In this document: positions 26,670-35,284 of the stretch, piece by piece
Position numbering within the stretch: position 1 is the stretch's first letter
How the letters are laid out: each line of letters begins with the position of its first letter
Translations under genes and position numbers: made by a program
Assembly (NCBI RefSeq): GCF_003205195.1
Contig: NZ_QJRY01000001.1
Span: 124,001-188,000, forward strand
Direction of reading: 5' to 3'
DNA: 64,000 bases
From: Peteryoungia wuzhouensis
GTDB lineage: Bacteria > Pseudomonadota > Alphaproteobacteria > Rhizobiales > Rhizobiaceae
Notes under the pieces: model-generated
What the model was told of the DNA's origin: nothing
The model's database searches: none
Seen by the model: the letters and a program-made list of their open reading frames with translations, nothing else

Positions 26670-26997
26670 GCTCGTCTCCTTTTCATCAAAAAAGATCGAG
26701 AGGGATGAAGAGAGGATCTCACCCTGCCCCGCTTTCGAGCGGGCCGGCACATTCCGGGTCATGTCGCCTGGTTTTCGCCACGGCCCGGGGTCATCTGCGC
26801 CTTTCTCCGACGCCTGTCCCGTTCGCGGATCCGCCCGCGAAACCGGGCCACGCATATGCCTAATATCTTATACTTGTAACGAATCGCCACGCTTTAGCCA
26901 TCCGTTCGGCCACAAGAAGCCATAGGTTAGTTAACAGCTTGCTAACAAATTCGTTCTAATGTGACACGCATCTGTATTGCGTTGGAGTGCTTTAGTC
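26670..26997. other. Promoter region of the DUF2336 gene
   Basis: 328 bases between divergent genes, AT-rich from about 26860 to 26970. The only structured element seen is the CtrA-like box at 26931-26945. No small gene is supported. Confidence 0.4.
26931..26945. promoter_or_regulatory. Possible CtrA-type box
   Basis: TTAA, seven bases, then CTAA, one mismatch from the alphaproteobacterial CtrA consensus TTAA-N7-TTAA. It lies 52 bases before the DUF2336 start. Also part of a wider GTTAG/CTAAC inverted repeat. Confidence 0.35.
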
Positions 26998-28134
26998 GTG
27001 AGCGAACAGTTCAGGGAGCTTGAAAGGCCGGCCGGCGCGCGGAACAAGGATGTCGTTCTGATGGCCACCGTCACGAGTTTCCAGGCGCTCTCCTATCCCG
27101 GCAAATCCGAACTCCGACAATTTGCCGAGCTCTTCCAGCCGCTCTATGCGAATTCCTCGCCGGAAGCGCGGCGGGATGCGGTGGCGGCCCTGTCGCAAAG
27201 CCCCAATCTGCCGCTTGCGGTGGCGGCCTTCATTGCCAGCCAGCCGATCGCGATTGCCGCGACGTTCCTCGCCTCCTCCCCGGCACTGTCCGACGACATG
27301 CTGATCATGATCGCCCGCACGCAAGGGGCCGACCATGCGCGCGCCATCGTCAAGCGCGAGAAGCTTTCGCCAACGGTCATCGATGCGCTTGTCGGCCTGC
27401 GCCACGCGCTTCCGCCGCGACCGGAACGGCCGGCCCAGACGGAACGCGTCGCACCGCAGCTTTCATCGACCGCATCGAACTTCGAGCGGATCATGCTGGA
27501 CCTGACGATGACGGACCTGCCGGGTGCGGCCAATGTCGACGCCGAGGCGGTGGCGGCCGAGGCCGATGCCGCGGCTGCGGCAAGAACGTCGCGCGAAGAG
27601 GCGCTGCGCCAGACCATCAAGCGGCTTGCCTATCAGCAGACGCCGGCCGCCGATGACCGGCTCGGCCGACGGCAGATCGGGGCGGTGCAGACCGCTCTTC
27701 TCGTTCGGTTTGCCCGGGCACGCGACGGCGGGGCCTTTGCGACCACGCTCTCGGACCTGCTCAGCTCCAGCCGATGGCTGGCCGAACGCATTCTGCTCGA
27801 CATTTCCGGGCGGCAGCTGGCGACGACGCTTGCCGGTGTCGCCATGGACGACGCGGACAGCGTCTTCATCCTCGAACACATCTATCCGCATCTTGCGCGC
27901 AACGAGGCGGGCGAGAGCCGGGCCGAAAGCCTCATCGCCTCGATCGATCCGGATGCCGCAGAGGCCCGCATCGACAGCTGGCTGCGGGCAGACCGGTATA
28001 CGTTCGGCGACATGGATGGGCAGGCGACGGAGCGCGAGGCCGAGGGCCTGGCAAAAACGGCGCGGGTGGCGGGATCGCGCAAGCCTGTCGGCGACGAGCA
28101 TGCCCGGCAGGTGCTGAGGGCCCGCAAGCGTTAG
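26998..28134 (+). CDS. DUF2336 domain protein
   Basis: A 378-residue cytoplasmic protein built of helical repeats, matching DUF2336: YANSSPEARRDAVAALSQSP, LPLAVAAFIASQPIAIA and DDMLIMIARTQGADHARAI are repeat-like units. A charged Ala-rich linker (about 170-200) separates two halves, and the second half repeats the pattern (SSRWLAERILLDISGRQLA). The family is common in Rhizobiales and Caulobacterales and is linked to regulation, without known activity. GTG 26998 fits the family start. A CtrA-like box lies upstream. Confidence 0.75.
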   Translation: MSEQFRELERPAGARNKDVVLMATVTSFQALSYPGKSELRQFAELFQPLYANSSPEARRDAVAALSQSPNLPLAVAAFIASQPIAIAATFLASSPALSDDMLIMIARTQGADHARAIVKREKLSPTVIDALVGLRHALPPRPERPAQTERVAPQLSSTASNFERIMLDLTMTDLPGAANVDAEAVAAEADAAAAARTSREEALRQTIKRLAYQQTPAADDRLGRRQIGAVQTALLVRFARARDGGAFATTLSDLLSSSRWLAERILLDISGRQLATTLAGVAMDDADSVFILEHIYPHLARNEAGESRAESLIASIDPDAAEARIDSWLRADRYTFGDMDGQATEREAEGLAKTARVAGSRKPVGDEHARQVLRARKR

Positions 28135-28266
28135 GCTGTGGGGCAGCGGGATTAGGCAGTAGCCAGTAGAGGCAGTCGGCGGTCGGCGGTCGGCCGCAGG
28201 CTTATGGCCTGCCGCGTGGTGGGGGTGGATTACCCTCGTCCCCGACCTTTGGTCCGACCCTGCCCT

Positions 28267-28620
28267 TCATGGGGAGGGTGAAGGGGCCGCCAATTCCAGA
28301 TAATCCCCGATCCGTTCCACCTCGATCTCCACCAGCCAGAGATCGCTGTCGAATTTGGCCTCGCGCGCAATCAACGCCTCGACGGCCTCCGCCTCGACAC
28401 GCGCCAGCCTTGCCTCGAACAGCCGGTCGTCCCGGTCCTCCGCCTGGATGAAGGCCTGGGGTGCCGGGCCATACAGCGTTTCCAGACCGTCGCGGAAGCG
28501 CTGGCGCACAAAGATGGCGCCGGCGGCATCCGAGCCCTTGATCACAACCGCCGCATAACCGCCGTCGTTGAAGACGCGGCGGGTGAGAGCGGAGACGAAG
28601 ATGTCGGAGCGGATGCGCAT
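28267..28620 (-). CDS. DUF1491 family protein
   Basis: A 117-residue protein with the DUF1491 pattern: MRIRSDIFVSALTRRVFNDG, AVVIKGSDAAGAIFVRQR, LYGPAPQAF and LWLVEIEV near the end. It is a small alphaproteobacterial alpha/beta protein of unknown role. ATG 28620 is the family start; upstream in-frame codons are not conserved-looking. The higBA module lies next to it in the same direction, 100 bases upstream. Confidence 0.85.
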   Translation of the reverse strand: MRIRSDIFVSALTRRVFNDGGYAAVVIKGSDAAGAIFVRQRFRDGLETLYGPAPQAFIQAEDRDDRLFEARLARVEAEAVEALIAREAKFDSDLWLVEIEVERIGDYLELAAPSPSP

Positions 28621-28720
28621 CTGGGCGTTGTAGGGGATGCGGGGTGGGAGGGGAAGGGCTTGGGTGAGGGTTCTACTGCGAGTAGTGCTCACAGGTCAGC
28701 ATGCCGGACGCCAGACTAGC

Positions 28721-29050
28721 CTACTGCCCGGCGCCATGATCGGCAGGAATGCCGCCATAAGGCTTTACGTCGATACTCTCCGCTCTCTGGCGCATCGCGG
28801 CGATGTCATAGCTGTTCTGCATGCGCATCAGCGTATCCATGGAGACACCGAAGGCCTTTTCCAGGCGCAGCGCCATCTCGGGCGAGAGACTGGCCCGTTG
28901 GTTGAGCAATGCCGAGAGGGCAGCCCTTGTCACGCCAAGGGCTGCCGCTGCGCCGGTGACGGAGAGGTCGAGGGGCTCAATGATCTCGTAGCGGATGAAA
29001 TCGCCTGGGTGGACCGGTGACTTCATGCGGTATCCGGCGTCGATGTTCAT
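28721..29050 (-). CDS. higA: HigA antitoxin (XRE family)
   Basis: A 109-residue helix-turn-helix antitoxin. The N-terminus reads MKSPVHPGDFIRYEIIEPL, the standard HigA opening, followed by the recognition helices in AAALGVTRAALSALLNQRAS and MALRLEKAFG. It should bind and neutralise HigB and repress the operon by binding the palindrome upstream of higB. ATG 29050 or the later ATG 29026 could be the start. It lies 114 bases downstream of higB, a wider gap than usual. Confidence 0.9.
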   Translation of the reverse strand: MNIDAGYRMKSPVHPGDFIRYEIIEPLDLSVTGAAAALGVTRAALSALLNQRASLSPEMALRLEKAFGVSMDTLMRMQNSYDIAAMRQRAESIDVKPYGGIPADHGAGQ

Positions 29051-29164
29051 GCCCAAAACTCCTGGAGCATATCCGGCGAAAACCATCCCGCGCTCAATGC
29101 TCTATCTCTTTGTTTTCTCACAATTTCGGACGCAAAACCGCTGCGCAATTTTGCTGAAATCGCT

Positions 29165-29455
29165 CTAGTGATAGTCCTCATAGTCAAGATCGACGATCTC
29201 GATTGCGTCTCTGTCGATGCGAAAGGTCAATCGCCAGTTCTTGGTGACGAACAGGCTCCAAGTGCCTTTGCGGTCTCCGGTCAGCCGATGCGCCTTCCAA
29301 CTCGGGACCGACTGCAACTCCTCTTCACGCTGCATGTCCTGCAGAAAGGACAGCATACGGCGCAGTTTCGGAACAACAGCCGGTTGTAGGCCGGACGCAT
29401 CATCCGCCTCGATCAAACGTCGCAATCCCCTGTGCAACACCGACCTGATCTTCAT
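29165..29455 (-). CDS. higB: HigB toxin (RelE superfamily ribosome-dependent RNase)
   Basis: A 96-residue toxin of the HigB/RelE fold. Landmarks are LHRGLRRLIEADDASGL, KAHRLTGDRKGTWSLFV and WRLTFRIDRDAIEIVDLDYE ending DYH. Family members cut mRNA on the ribosome. Key basic residues and the terminal His are present, so it seems active. The ATG has no ribosome site; the -10 box ends only five bases before it, which suggests a leaderless message. higB precedes higA as in typical loci. Confidence 0.9.
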   Translation of the reverse strand: MKIRSVLHRGLRRLIEADDASGLQPAVVPKLRRMLSFLQDMQREEELQSVPSWKAHRLTGDRKGTWSLFVTKNWRLTFRIDRDAIEIVDLDYEDYH

Positions 29456-29460
29456 GCCAA

Positions 29461-29489
29461 AAGATAGGCGAGAGGCTGCATAGCGTCAA
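29461..29489 (-). promoter_or_regulatory. higBA promoter
   Basis: On the minus strand TTGACG (29484-29489) and TATCTT (29461-29466) are exactly 17 bases apart. The -35 box lies in the palindrome. The -10 box ends five bases before the higB ATG, so transcription probably starts at or next to the start codon. Confidence 0.65.
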
Positions 29490-29497
29490 GTGACGCT
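29482..29497. promoter_or_regulatory. Palindromic operator of higBA
   Basis: AGCGTCA and TGACGCT are perfect seven-base arms with a two-base centre. It overlaps the -35 box, the place where a HigA dimer would block polymerase, and abuts the stop codon of the upstream chemoreceptor gene. Confidence 0.7.
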
Positions 29498-31006
29498 TTA
29501 CACCTTCACCGCCAACCTCAACCCGCCCCAGTGCCGCCCGCCGACGGTGATCGGGGCGGAGATGTCCTTCATCAGGACGAACTGGCCGCCGCCCATGTCG
29601 CGGCGGTAGGTCTGGACGAGGAAGGGGGCTTGCGAGCGGCCGGCGGCCAAACCGACGCGGTCGTTGAAGATGCGGCGGTTGCGGCAGTTGGCGGTGTTCC
29701 AGACGGTGTCGCCGGGGCGCTGGGCTTGGGCGAATTTCTTGTTGTGGGTGGGCAGATAGCCGTTTTCGTCGATTGCAGCGCAGAAACCGATGCGGTCGGA
29801 GAGCTGGGTCACCGGCTCCTGGATCGCCGGCAGGACCTGGTCGGTGAAATCGGTAAAGGCGGTCAGCATCTGCACCGGGTCGGTGCCCGGGATCGGGCGA
29901 TAGTTGCGGTCGAAGAGATCGGCCATGCGGATGCGGCCCGTATCCACGGCGCGCTGGAAGGTCTCGGAGATCTGGGCTGCGACCGAAACGGCAGTGTTGA
30001 TCCAGCGGCTGTCGGCCGTCTCGATGCCGGCGCTGGCGGTGAGCTGGATCAGCGTTTCCGAGAGGGCGACGACCTTGTCGATGCGGCCGGCCGTCTGTTG
30101 CAGATGCTGGTCGGACTGGCGGACTTCGCCGGCCATGGTGTCGAGCGTGGCGACGAATTCCGAACATTGACGGTCGACGCGGTCGGTGGTGGCCGAGATC
30201 GTCGAGGAGCCGTCGAGAATGCGGGTGATGACGCCTTCCATGGCGCCGAAGGAGGCGTTCATCGCCTGGGAGGTTTCGCGCACGTCGCGAGCGCTGTCGG
30301 TGGCGCCACGACCGGCTTCGGTCAGCCTTATGATCTTCTGGCGGATTTCGTTCAGCGTCTGCTGGATGGCGCCGGTCGCCTGGGAGGTCTGGAGCGCGAG
30401 TGCCCGCACTTCGGCTGCGACGACGGCAAACCCCTTGCCGGCCTCGCCGGCGCGGGCCGCCTCGATCGCGGCATTCAGCGCCAGGAGATTGGTCTGGCGG
30501 GCGATGGTGCCGATCTCCTCGGCGACCTTGTCGACTTCCGCGAGCGAGCGGGAGAAGCTGCCGATCTCGGTGCCGATTTCCTCTGACGCCTCGACCATGG
30601 TGTCGATCTTGCCGACGGCCCCTTGGAGGCGCGTCGCGCTGTCGGAGAGCATGCGGCGGGCCTCGCCGGCGGTCTCGTCGGTCGCGCGCAGCGAGGCTGC
30701 GACATCGCGATTGGTTTCGGCAATCGAAAGGGCGGTGCGGGTGATCTGGTCGAAGGTGCCGGCATGGCGCTTGGAGACGGCGGCGACATCCTGGATGGCA
30801 CCGGCGATATCGACGAGATCGACGCCCAGGGTCGAGGCTTCGTTTGCCAGCCGCTCGACGATGCCGCGCAGCCTGGCCGCATCGGCGTTTGCATCCGGGT
30901 GCTGGTCAACCGCGGCTTCGGGCGCGGGGTTATTGTCCCCAGCCTCCCCGGCCAGGGGGTCTCGATCCACGGCAAAATCGGTCGCAGCAGACATCGCGGC
31001 ACTCAT
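29498..31006 (-). CDS. Soluble chemoreceptor with C-terminal sensory domain
   Basis: A 502-residue methyl-accepting protein without any membrane segment. The N-terminal half is a coiled-coil signalling region, with the tip at [20 protein letters not shown] and helices continuing to about residue 320. A C-terminal domain (about 335-502) follows, with [29 protein letters not shown] and a final strand [12 protein letters not shown], a Cache-like sensory fold seen at the end of some cytosolic receptors. The order is reversed from classical receptors. ATG 31006 has GGAGGAGGA upstream. It likely senses an internal signal. Confidence 0.88.
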   Translation of the reverse strand: MSAAMSAATDFAVDRDPLAGEAGDNNPAPEAAVDQHPDANADAARLRGIVERLANEASTLGVDLVDIAGAIQDVAAVSKRHAGTFDQITRTALSIAETNRDVAASLRATDETAGEARRMLSDSATRLQGAVGKIDTMVEASEEIGTEIGSFSRSLAEVDKVAEEIGTIARQTNLLALNAAIEAARAGEAGKGFAVVAAEVRALALQTSQATGAIQQTLNEIRQKIIRLTEAGRGATDSARDVRETSQAMNASFGAMEGVITRILDGSSTISATTDRVDRQCSEFVATLDTMAGEVRQSDQHLQQTAGRIDKVVALSETLIQLTASAGIETADSRWINTAVSVAAQISETFQRAVDTGRIRMADLFDRNYRPIPGTDPVQMLTAFTDFTDQVLPAIQEPVTQLSDRIGFCAAIDENGYLPTHNKKFAQAQRPGDTVWNTANCRNRRIFNDRVGLAAGRSQAPFLVQTYRRDMGGGQFVLMKDISAPITVGGRHWGGLRLAVKV

Positions 31007-31114
31007 GGACAGGTCCTCCTCCAATCGAAGGAGTATGCCGGCCTTATGCTTAACGAGTTCTTGCCGTCGACAACCTTACATTTCACTTAGACGAAAGGCT
31101 TAAGGCCGCGCGCA

Positions 31115-32173
31115 TTAGAGAGCGCCGATGGATCTCAGCTTCTTGAGCACGGCGGCGCTGGGTTCGCCGGTCTCGGGCAGCTGGTAGTGGCGCTCGAAGC
31201 GGCGGATGGCGGCGCGGGTCTGTTCGCCGGGCACGCCGTCGATGGTCACGTCCTTGTAGGCCATGTTGGACAGGCCACGCTGGATTTCCATGACGAGGCC
31301 GGGATCGAAGCTCGCCTGCTGGACAGGCGTCGGCTGGTCGATGGCGGGTTTCACGTCCTGCGGCGGCAGGGTGGCCGGTGCCGAGACCTTGCCGGGGGCG
31401 GTCACCGGGCGGCGCGGCGCCGTGACGACGCGGGTTTCCGCGCTGCGGATCGCGGCGGCGACGGGATCCTCGGCCGGGCCGGAGATTTCCGGCGCCGGAC
31501 GCTGGGCGGGCACGGCGGCGGTGACATTGCGGTCGAGCGCGAGAGCGGCGATCAGTTCGGGGCTGACAAGGCCGTCCGCAGGCATGCCGACGGTCTTCTG
31601 GAAGACGGCAATGGCCGTTTCCGTGCGCGGGCCGACGACGCCATCGGGTTCACCCTGGTAGAGGCCACGGCGCAGAAGCTCGGCCTGGACCTGGCGGATC
31701 AGGGCGGCGGTTTCACTGGCGGCGGCCGGCAGCTGGGCGGCCGGAAGGCTCGCCTTGGGCACGCCCGGCGGCGGGGCATTCGTCGCCACCGGCCGGGGCG
31801 ATGCGGACTCGTCGGCGGGCGCAGCAGCAGCGTCGCCCTCGGTCGCGCCCTCCCCTTCCCGCTCGATCTTGAAGGTGGTGACTGTATCGGGATCGTGAGC
31901 CTTCAGAAGCGGGCTCTTCGGCATGCCGGCCAGGGCAGTGAAATCGGAGGCATCACGGGTGCGCAGGAAGGGCGACGGATGCTGGCCGGGCTGGTACCAC
32001 AGGGCATTGGCGGCAACCGTTCCGAAGATCAGCGAAAACAGCGTGACACCGGTCACCGAACGCGGATAGCGGCCGGCCAGCCGCGCGAGCGCGGTGCCGC
32101 AGCCAAGAAGCAGCGACAGCGCACGGAGCGCCGGCTTTCTCTTCTCAGGCGATTTTCGCTTCCGCTTGGTCAT
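31115..32173 (-). CDS. Membrane-anchored protein with two peptidoglycan-binding domains
   Basis: A 352-residue protein. A basic cytoplasmic start (MTKRKRKSPEKRK) precedes a membrane helix near residues 40-60. The periplasmic part carries two PG_binding_1 domains: one near 158-210 (LRRGLYQGEPDGVVGPRTET) and one near 295-350 (DVTIDGVPGEQTRAAIRRF), joined by a Pro/Ala linker. It should bind cell-wall peptide or glycan. Its start overlaps the end of the histidine kinase gene by 29 bases, so the two are probably coupled in function. Confidence 0.88.
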   Translation of the reverse strand: MTKRKRKSPEKRKPALRALSLLLGCGTALARLAGRYPRSVTGVTLFSLIFGTVAANALWYQPGQHPSPFLRTRDASDFTALAGMPKSPLLKAHDPDTVTTFKIEREGEGATEGDAAAAPADESASPRPVATNAPPPGVPKASLPAAQLPAAASETAALIRQVQAELLRRGLYQGEPDGVVGPRTETAIAVFQKTVGMPADGLVSPELIAALALDRNVTAAVPAQRPAPEISGPAEDPVAAAIRSAETRVVTAPRRPVTAPGKVSAPATLPPQDVKPAIDQPTPVQQASFDPGLVMEIQRGLSNMAYKDVTIDGVPGEQTRAAIRRFERHYQLPETGEPSAAVLKKLRSIGAL

Positions 32174-33671
32174 GCCGCGCTGCTTTCCCGCTTTCCTTGT
32201 CTGTCGAAACCGTCTGCGACAGGCGCGGCGGGAATTCGACCATGTTGTCCTCGTCGGCGTTCAGGACGCCGGAGCCATCGGCCGGCAGGGTGATGGTCAC
32301 GACTGTCCCCTCGCCCTTGCGGCTCTCGATCATAAAGGTGCCGCCGTGCAGCGCAGTCAAGCCCTTGACCAAGGATAGCCCCAGGCCAGAGCCTTCATGA
32401 TTGCGATTGAGGTCATCCTGGATCTGGGTGAAGGGCCGGCCGAGGAGCGCGATCTTCTCCGGCGCGATGCCGACGCCGGTATCGCTGATCGAGACGACGA
32501 AGTCCGAACCGCGCCTTGCGGCATCCAGCGTGACCGCGCCACCGGCATCGGTGAACTTGATGGCATTGCCGATCAGGTTGATGACGATCTGGCGCAGCGC
32601 CCGGCTGTCGGCGGTGATTTCGCCGAGACCGCGCGGCAGGCGGCTCGAGAGCTTGACGCCCTTGGCGGTTGCCTGCAGCGAGAGCATGCGCTCGCATTCG
32701 ATGAGCGTCTCGGCGGCATCGAAGCTCTCCATCATCAGCTCGTAGCGGCCGGCCTCGATCTTCGACATGTCGAGCATGGTGTTGACGACAGACAGGAGAT
32801 GGGCGCCCGACTGGCGGATCAGCTGGACATATTCGCGCTGGCGGTCGTTTTCGAGCTTGCCGAAATATTCGCCGGCGAGGATGTCGGAGAAACCGAGAAT
32901 GGCGTTGAGCGGCGTGCGCATCTCGTGGCTGACGGCGGCGAGGAAGCGGCTCTTCAGCTCGTGGGCGGCATGCGCCTCATGCTCCTTGACGCGCACGGCA
33001 TCGCGCATCTTCATCTCGCCTTCGATATCGAGCATCTGGGCGCGCACGGCAACGAGTTCGCCTGCGGCGTTGCGCATGGCGGTCATGTCGAGGCGGACAT
33101 TGAGAAACTGGGTCTGATCGAGGCCGAGCACGGGGCGATCAAGCCTGACATCGATGACGACGACATCGGCCCCGAGGCGCAGATCATCCAGCGCGCGGGC
33201 AAAGGCGATGCGATCGGAGACATGGACCTGTTCGACGAAGGGCCGCGACAAAGGCTCGCGCAGGAAGGAGAGGAACATGTCGCGGTCGCGCCCACCCGAG
33301 CCACGCACCACGCCGGTGGTGTCGAGCGTCAGGAAGAGGCCGGGGCAATAATCCCAGGGATCGACGGAGTTGTCGGCCTGCGGATCGGCCGCACGGCTGG
33401 CGAGGCGGGCGCCGAAACGGGTGCCGGCCACGAGTGCAACCGCCGTGATCAGATAAAGGCTGACGGCGAGCGAGACGCCGATCGGGAGACCGGCAGCCGC
33501 GCCGATCAGAGCGGAGAGGCCGGCCGGCAGGAGCAGGAGGCCGGCGAGGAACCCGGCGGTCAGACGGCGCAGAATGCGGAGTTCGGCGGCATCGGCGACC
33601 CGCGCACCGGCCTCGCTGGACAAGACGTGCGTCAGCGCAGCGTCCATCGCCATCGTCCAAGCATCCGACAT
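32145..33671 (-). CDS. Membrane sensor histidine kinase (DivJ/PleC-like core)
   Basis: A 508-residue sensor kinase. Two hydrophobic helices lie at about 30-85. A PAS-like region (DYCPGLFLTLDTTGVV and on) follows. The HisKA domain has SHEMRTPLNAILGFSDIL with the phospho-accepting His, and the ATPase domain shows NLIGNAIKFTDAGG (N box), DTGVGI (G1) and GSGLGLSLVKGL (G2). The kinase core resembles the cell-cycle kinases DivJ/PleC of alphaproteobacteria, but I cannot name it. ATG 33671 is one choice; ATG 33713 lies upstream. It overlaps the peptidoglycan-binding gene. Confidence 0.88.
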   Translation of the reverse strand: MSDAWTMAMDAALTHVLSSEAGARVADAAELRILRRLTAGFLAGLLLLPAGLSALIGAAAGLPIGVSLAVSLYLITAVALVAGTRFGARLASRAADPQADNSVDPWDYCPGLFLTLDTTGVVRGSGGRDRDMFLSFLREPLSRPFVEQVHVSDRIAFARALDDLRLGADVVVIDVRLDRPVLGLDQTQFLNVRLDMTAMRNAAGELVAVRAQMLDIEGEMKMRDAVRVKEHEAHAAHELKSRFLAAVSHEMRTPLNAILGFSDILAGEYFGKLENDRQREYVQLIRQSGAHLLSVVNTMLDMSKIEAGRYELMMESFDAAETLIECERMLSLQATAKGVKLSSRLPRGLGEITADSRALRQIVINLIGNAIKFTDAGGAVTLDAARRGSDFVVSISDTGVGIAPEKIALLGRPFTQIQDDLNRNHEGSGLGLSLVKGLTALHGGTFMIESRKGEGTVVTITLPADGSGVLNADEDNMVEFPPRLSQTVSTDKESGKAARHDQAEAKIA

Positions 33672-34147
33672 TTTACGCAATACAACCACGCCAGAAATCC
33701 GCGATGGGTTCATCTCATTTCACCGGCCGACCATAGGCCGGACGCGCTTAAGGAATAGATAAGGCTAAGGCCCGGAATGCCGTCGCAGGGGCCGATCCGA
33801 CCCGAAACGAGACAGGTGTGCCATGCTTTCAAATTTATGGTTAACGGAGCGTAATTGCTGAAATCATTCTACTTTTCGCAACACCGTTAAGACTTGCGGC
33901 GCGGCGTGCCGTCGAAAAGCGGTGGATTGTCGAGGCTCTGCCACAGTTATGCTTAACGGCGAAGGCTAAACTTTGACGGGAAAGGGCAAACAACCGGCGA
34001 TCGTTCGAATTTTAATCAAATTCGCCTCGAAAGCCCGCGGTTTTCGAAAAGCGATTTTCGCGAATCAAACCTAGGGTCGAGATCACGAGTTCGGGACAAA
34101 CCCGACGCAGTCCGGCAACGACCGGCAACAGGGATATCGGTGACACC
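33672..34147. other. Divergent promoter region of the kinase and DUF5330 genes
   Basis: 476 bases, AT-richer than the flanks. A weak CtrA-like box (TTAA, seven bases, TAAT) lies at 33841-33855. Other TTAA half-sites occur near 33888 and 33954. No small gene is supported. Confidence 0.4.
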
Positions 34148-34639
34148 ATGTGGTTTCTGATCAAGGGAACTTTCTATTGTTCGGTGGCGCTCGTGGCGCT
34201 GTCCTATCTCGGCAGCCCGCCGCGGGAAGAGGCTGCGGGCGGTCCGACCTTCGAGATCGGCGACGCCTTTGCGGCCGCGACCGACGCCTATGCCTATATG
34301 AGCTCGCTCTGCATCGAGAAGCCGGATGTCTGCGAAAAGGGCAAGCAGACCTTCCAGGCGCTTGGCCAGCGGGCCCGCGAAGGGGCGCTTGTCGCCTATC
34401 AGCTGCTCGACAAGCAGTTTACCGATGACGGATCGGCCAAACTGGCTGCAGACGTGCCGCTGCCGAAGAAGGGCACTGTCGAGATCGTGAAGCCCGAAGT
34501 CGAGGAGGCGGACGCCGCTCCGGCTCTTGCCGCCACGCCGGTCAATGCGGCCCAGGCGGAAGCGATCGTGACCGGAACGGTGGTTCCGAGCGCCCGTCCG
34601 AAGAACCTGCCGAAACCCTATACGCCGCCCAAGCCTTGA
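34148..34639 (+). CDS. DUF5330 family protein
   Basis: A 163-residue protein with the rhizobial DUF5330 opening MWFLIKGTFYCSVALVALSY, a membrane anchor or signal segment. The soluble part has two Cys (SLCIEKPDVCEKGKQTF) that probably pair in the periplasm, then a helix ending DKQFTDDG and a Pro/Ala tail. The function is unknown. It is divergent from the kinase/peptidoglycan-binding pair, which may hint at an envelope role. Confidence 0.8.
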   Translation: MWFLIKGTFYCSVALVALSYLGSPPREEAAGGPTFEIGDAFAAATDAYAYMSSLCIEKPDVCEKGKQTFQALGQRAREGALVAYQLLDKQFTDDGSAKLAADVPLPKKGTVEIVKPEVEEADAAPALAATPVNAAQAEAIVTGTVVPSARPKNLPKPYTPPKP

Positions 34640-34694
34640 GCGGAGAGATCCAAGCCGGGTACCGCCGAAGAGACGATCCGGCCTGACTTACGAA

Positions 34695-34837
34695 GATTTC
34701 AGGGGCGCCCGCCGCCCCTTCTCCTTGCATCCCTCCCCGCATTGGTGGGTCCGGGATGCCTGTCTGCCTGTCCCTAAACTGTCACCTATCGGCATTTGCC
34801 GGGCCGCGAGATTTTCCTCTCGCGGCCTTTTTTTTTT
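34695..34837 (+). ncRNA. Candidate three-hairpin small RNA or structured 3' end
   Basis: Downstream of the DUF5330 gene there are three stem-loops in a row: AGGGGCG/CGCCCCT (34701-34719), GCATCCC/GGGATGC (34727-34759) and the final terminator (34802-34837). The unpaired parts are C/U-rich (TCTCCTT, CCCTCCCC) and could pair with ribosome-binding sites. This resembles the alpha-r small RNAs of rhizobia, though I cannot match a named family. It may be an independent RNA or the processed end of the mRNA. Confidence 0.4.
34802..34837 (+). terminator. Strong Rho-independent terminator
   Basis: Nine-base stem GGCCGCGAG/CTCGCGGCC with an eight-base loop, followed by ten T. It ends the DUF5330 transcript or the candidate small RNA. 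Confidence 0.92.
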
Positions 34838-34918
34838 CGGCTGGGTGCTCGCGAGCCATCTGCCTTGAGAAAGGCAAGGAATTGGCTCATGATCCATAAC
34901 GTCAAGTGAGGAAGACCC

Positions 34919-35284
34919 ATGGCTCAGGCGAAGCAGAGCGAATCCGTGACACTGCAGATCCCGACGGAGATACTGGCGGATATCGACACGATCGCCGGGG
35001 CGACCGAGCGTTCGCGAAGCCATATCATCCTCAGAGCCTTGCGTGGTTATCTGCTGCAGGAAGGTGCTGATATTCTTGAGGCCATCGAAGGGGGTGCGCA
35101 GCTGGATGCGGGACAGCACGAGGACTTCGATGACGTTCTTGCCGAGATGGATCGCATCATAGCCGGCAAGGTCGCATCATCTCCATCCGGCTCTCCCCCA
35201 GGGCGGCCGATTACATCCGACGCGAGAGCGCCTATCTCAGAGATCGAAGTCCGGCCGCCGCAAAGGCCTTTGCGCAGTCCATGA
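34919..35284 (+). CDS. CopG-type ribbon-helix-helix antitoxin, extended by stop-codon loss
   Basis: The N-terminal part is a ribbon-helix-helix antitoxin: SVTLQIPTEILADIDTIAG and RSRSHIILRALRGYLLQEG. An antitoxin of this type should end at residue 86 (MDRIIAGKVA). Here reading continues for 35 residues of low-complexity Pro/Ser sequence. The codon after residue 86 is TCA (35177-35179); a single C for G change from TGA would explain the extension. The same base would also have formed an ATG for the toxin. The DNA-binding and toxin-binding parts appear intact. Confidence 0.8.
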   Translation: MAQAKQSESVTLQIPTEILADIDTIAGATERSRSHIILRALRGYLLQEGADILEAIEGGAQLDAGQHEDFDDVLAEMDRIIAGKVASSPSGSPPGRPITSDARAPISEIEVRPPQRPLRSP

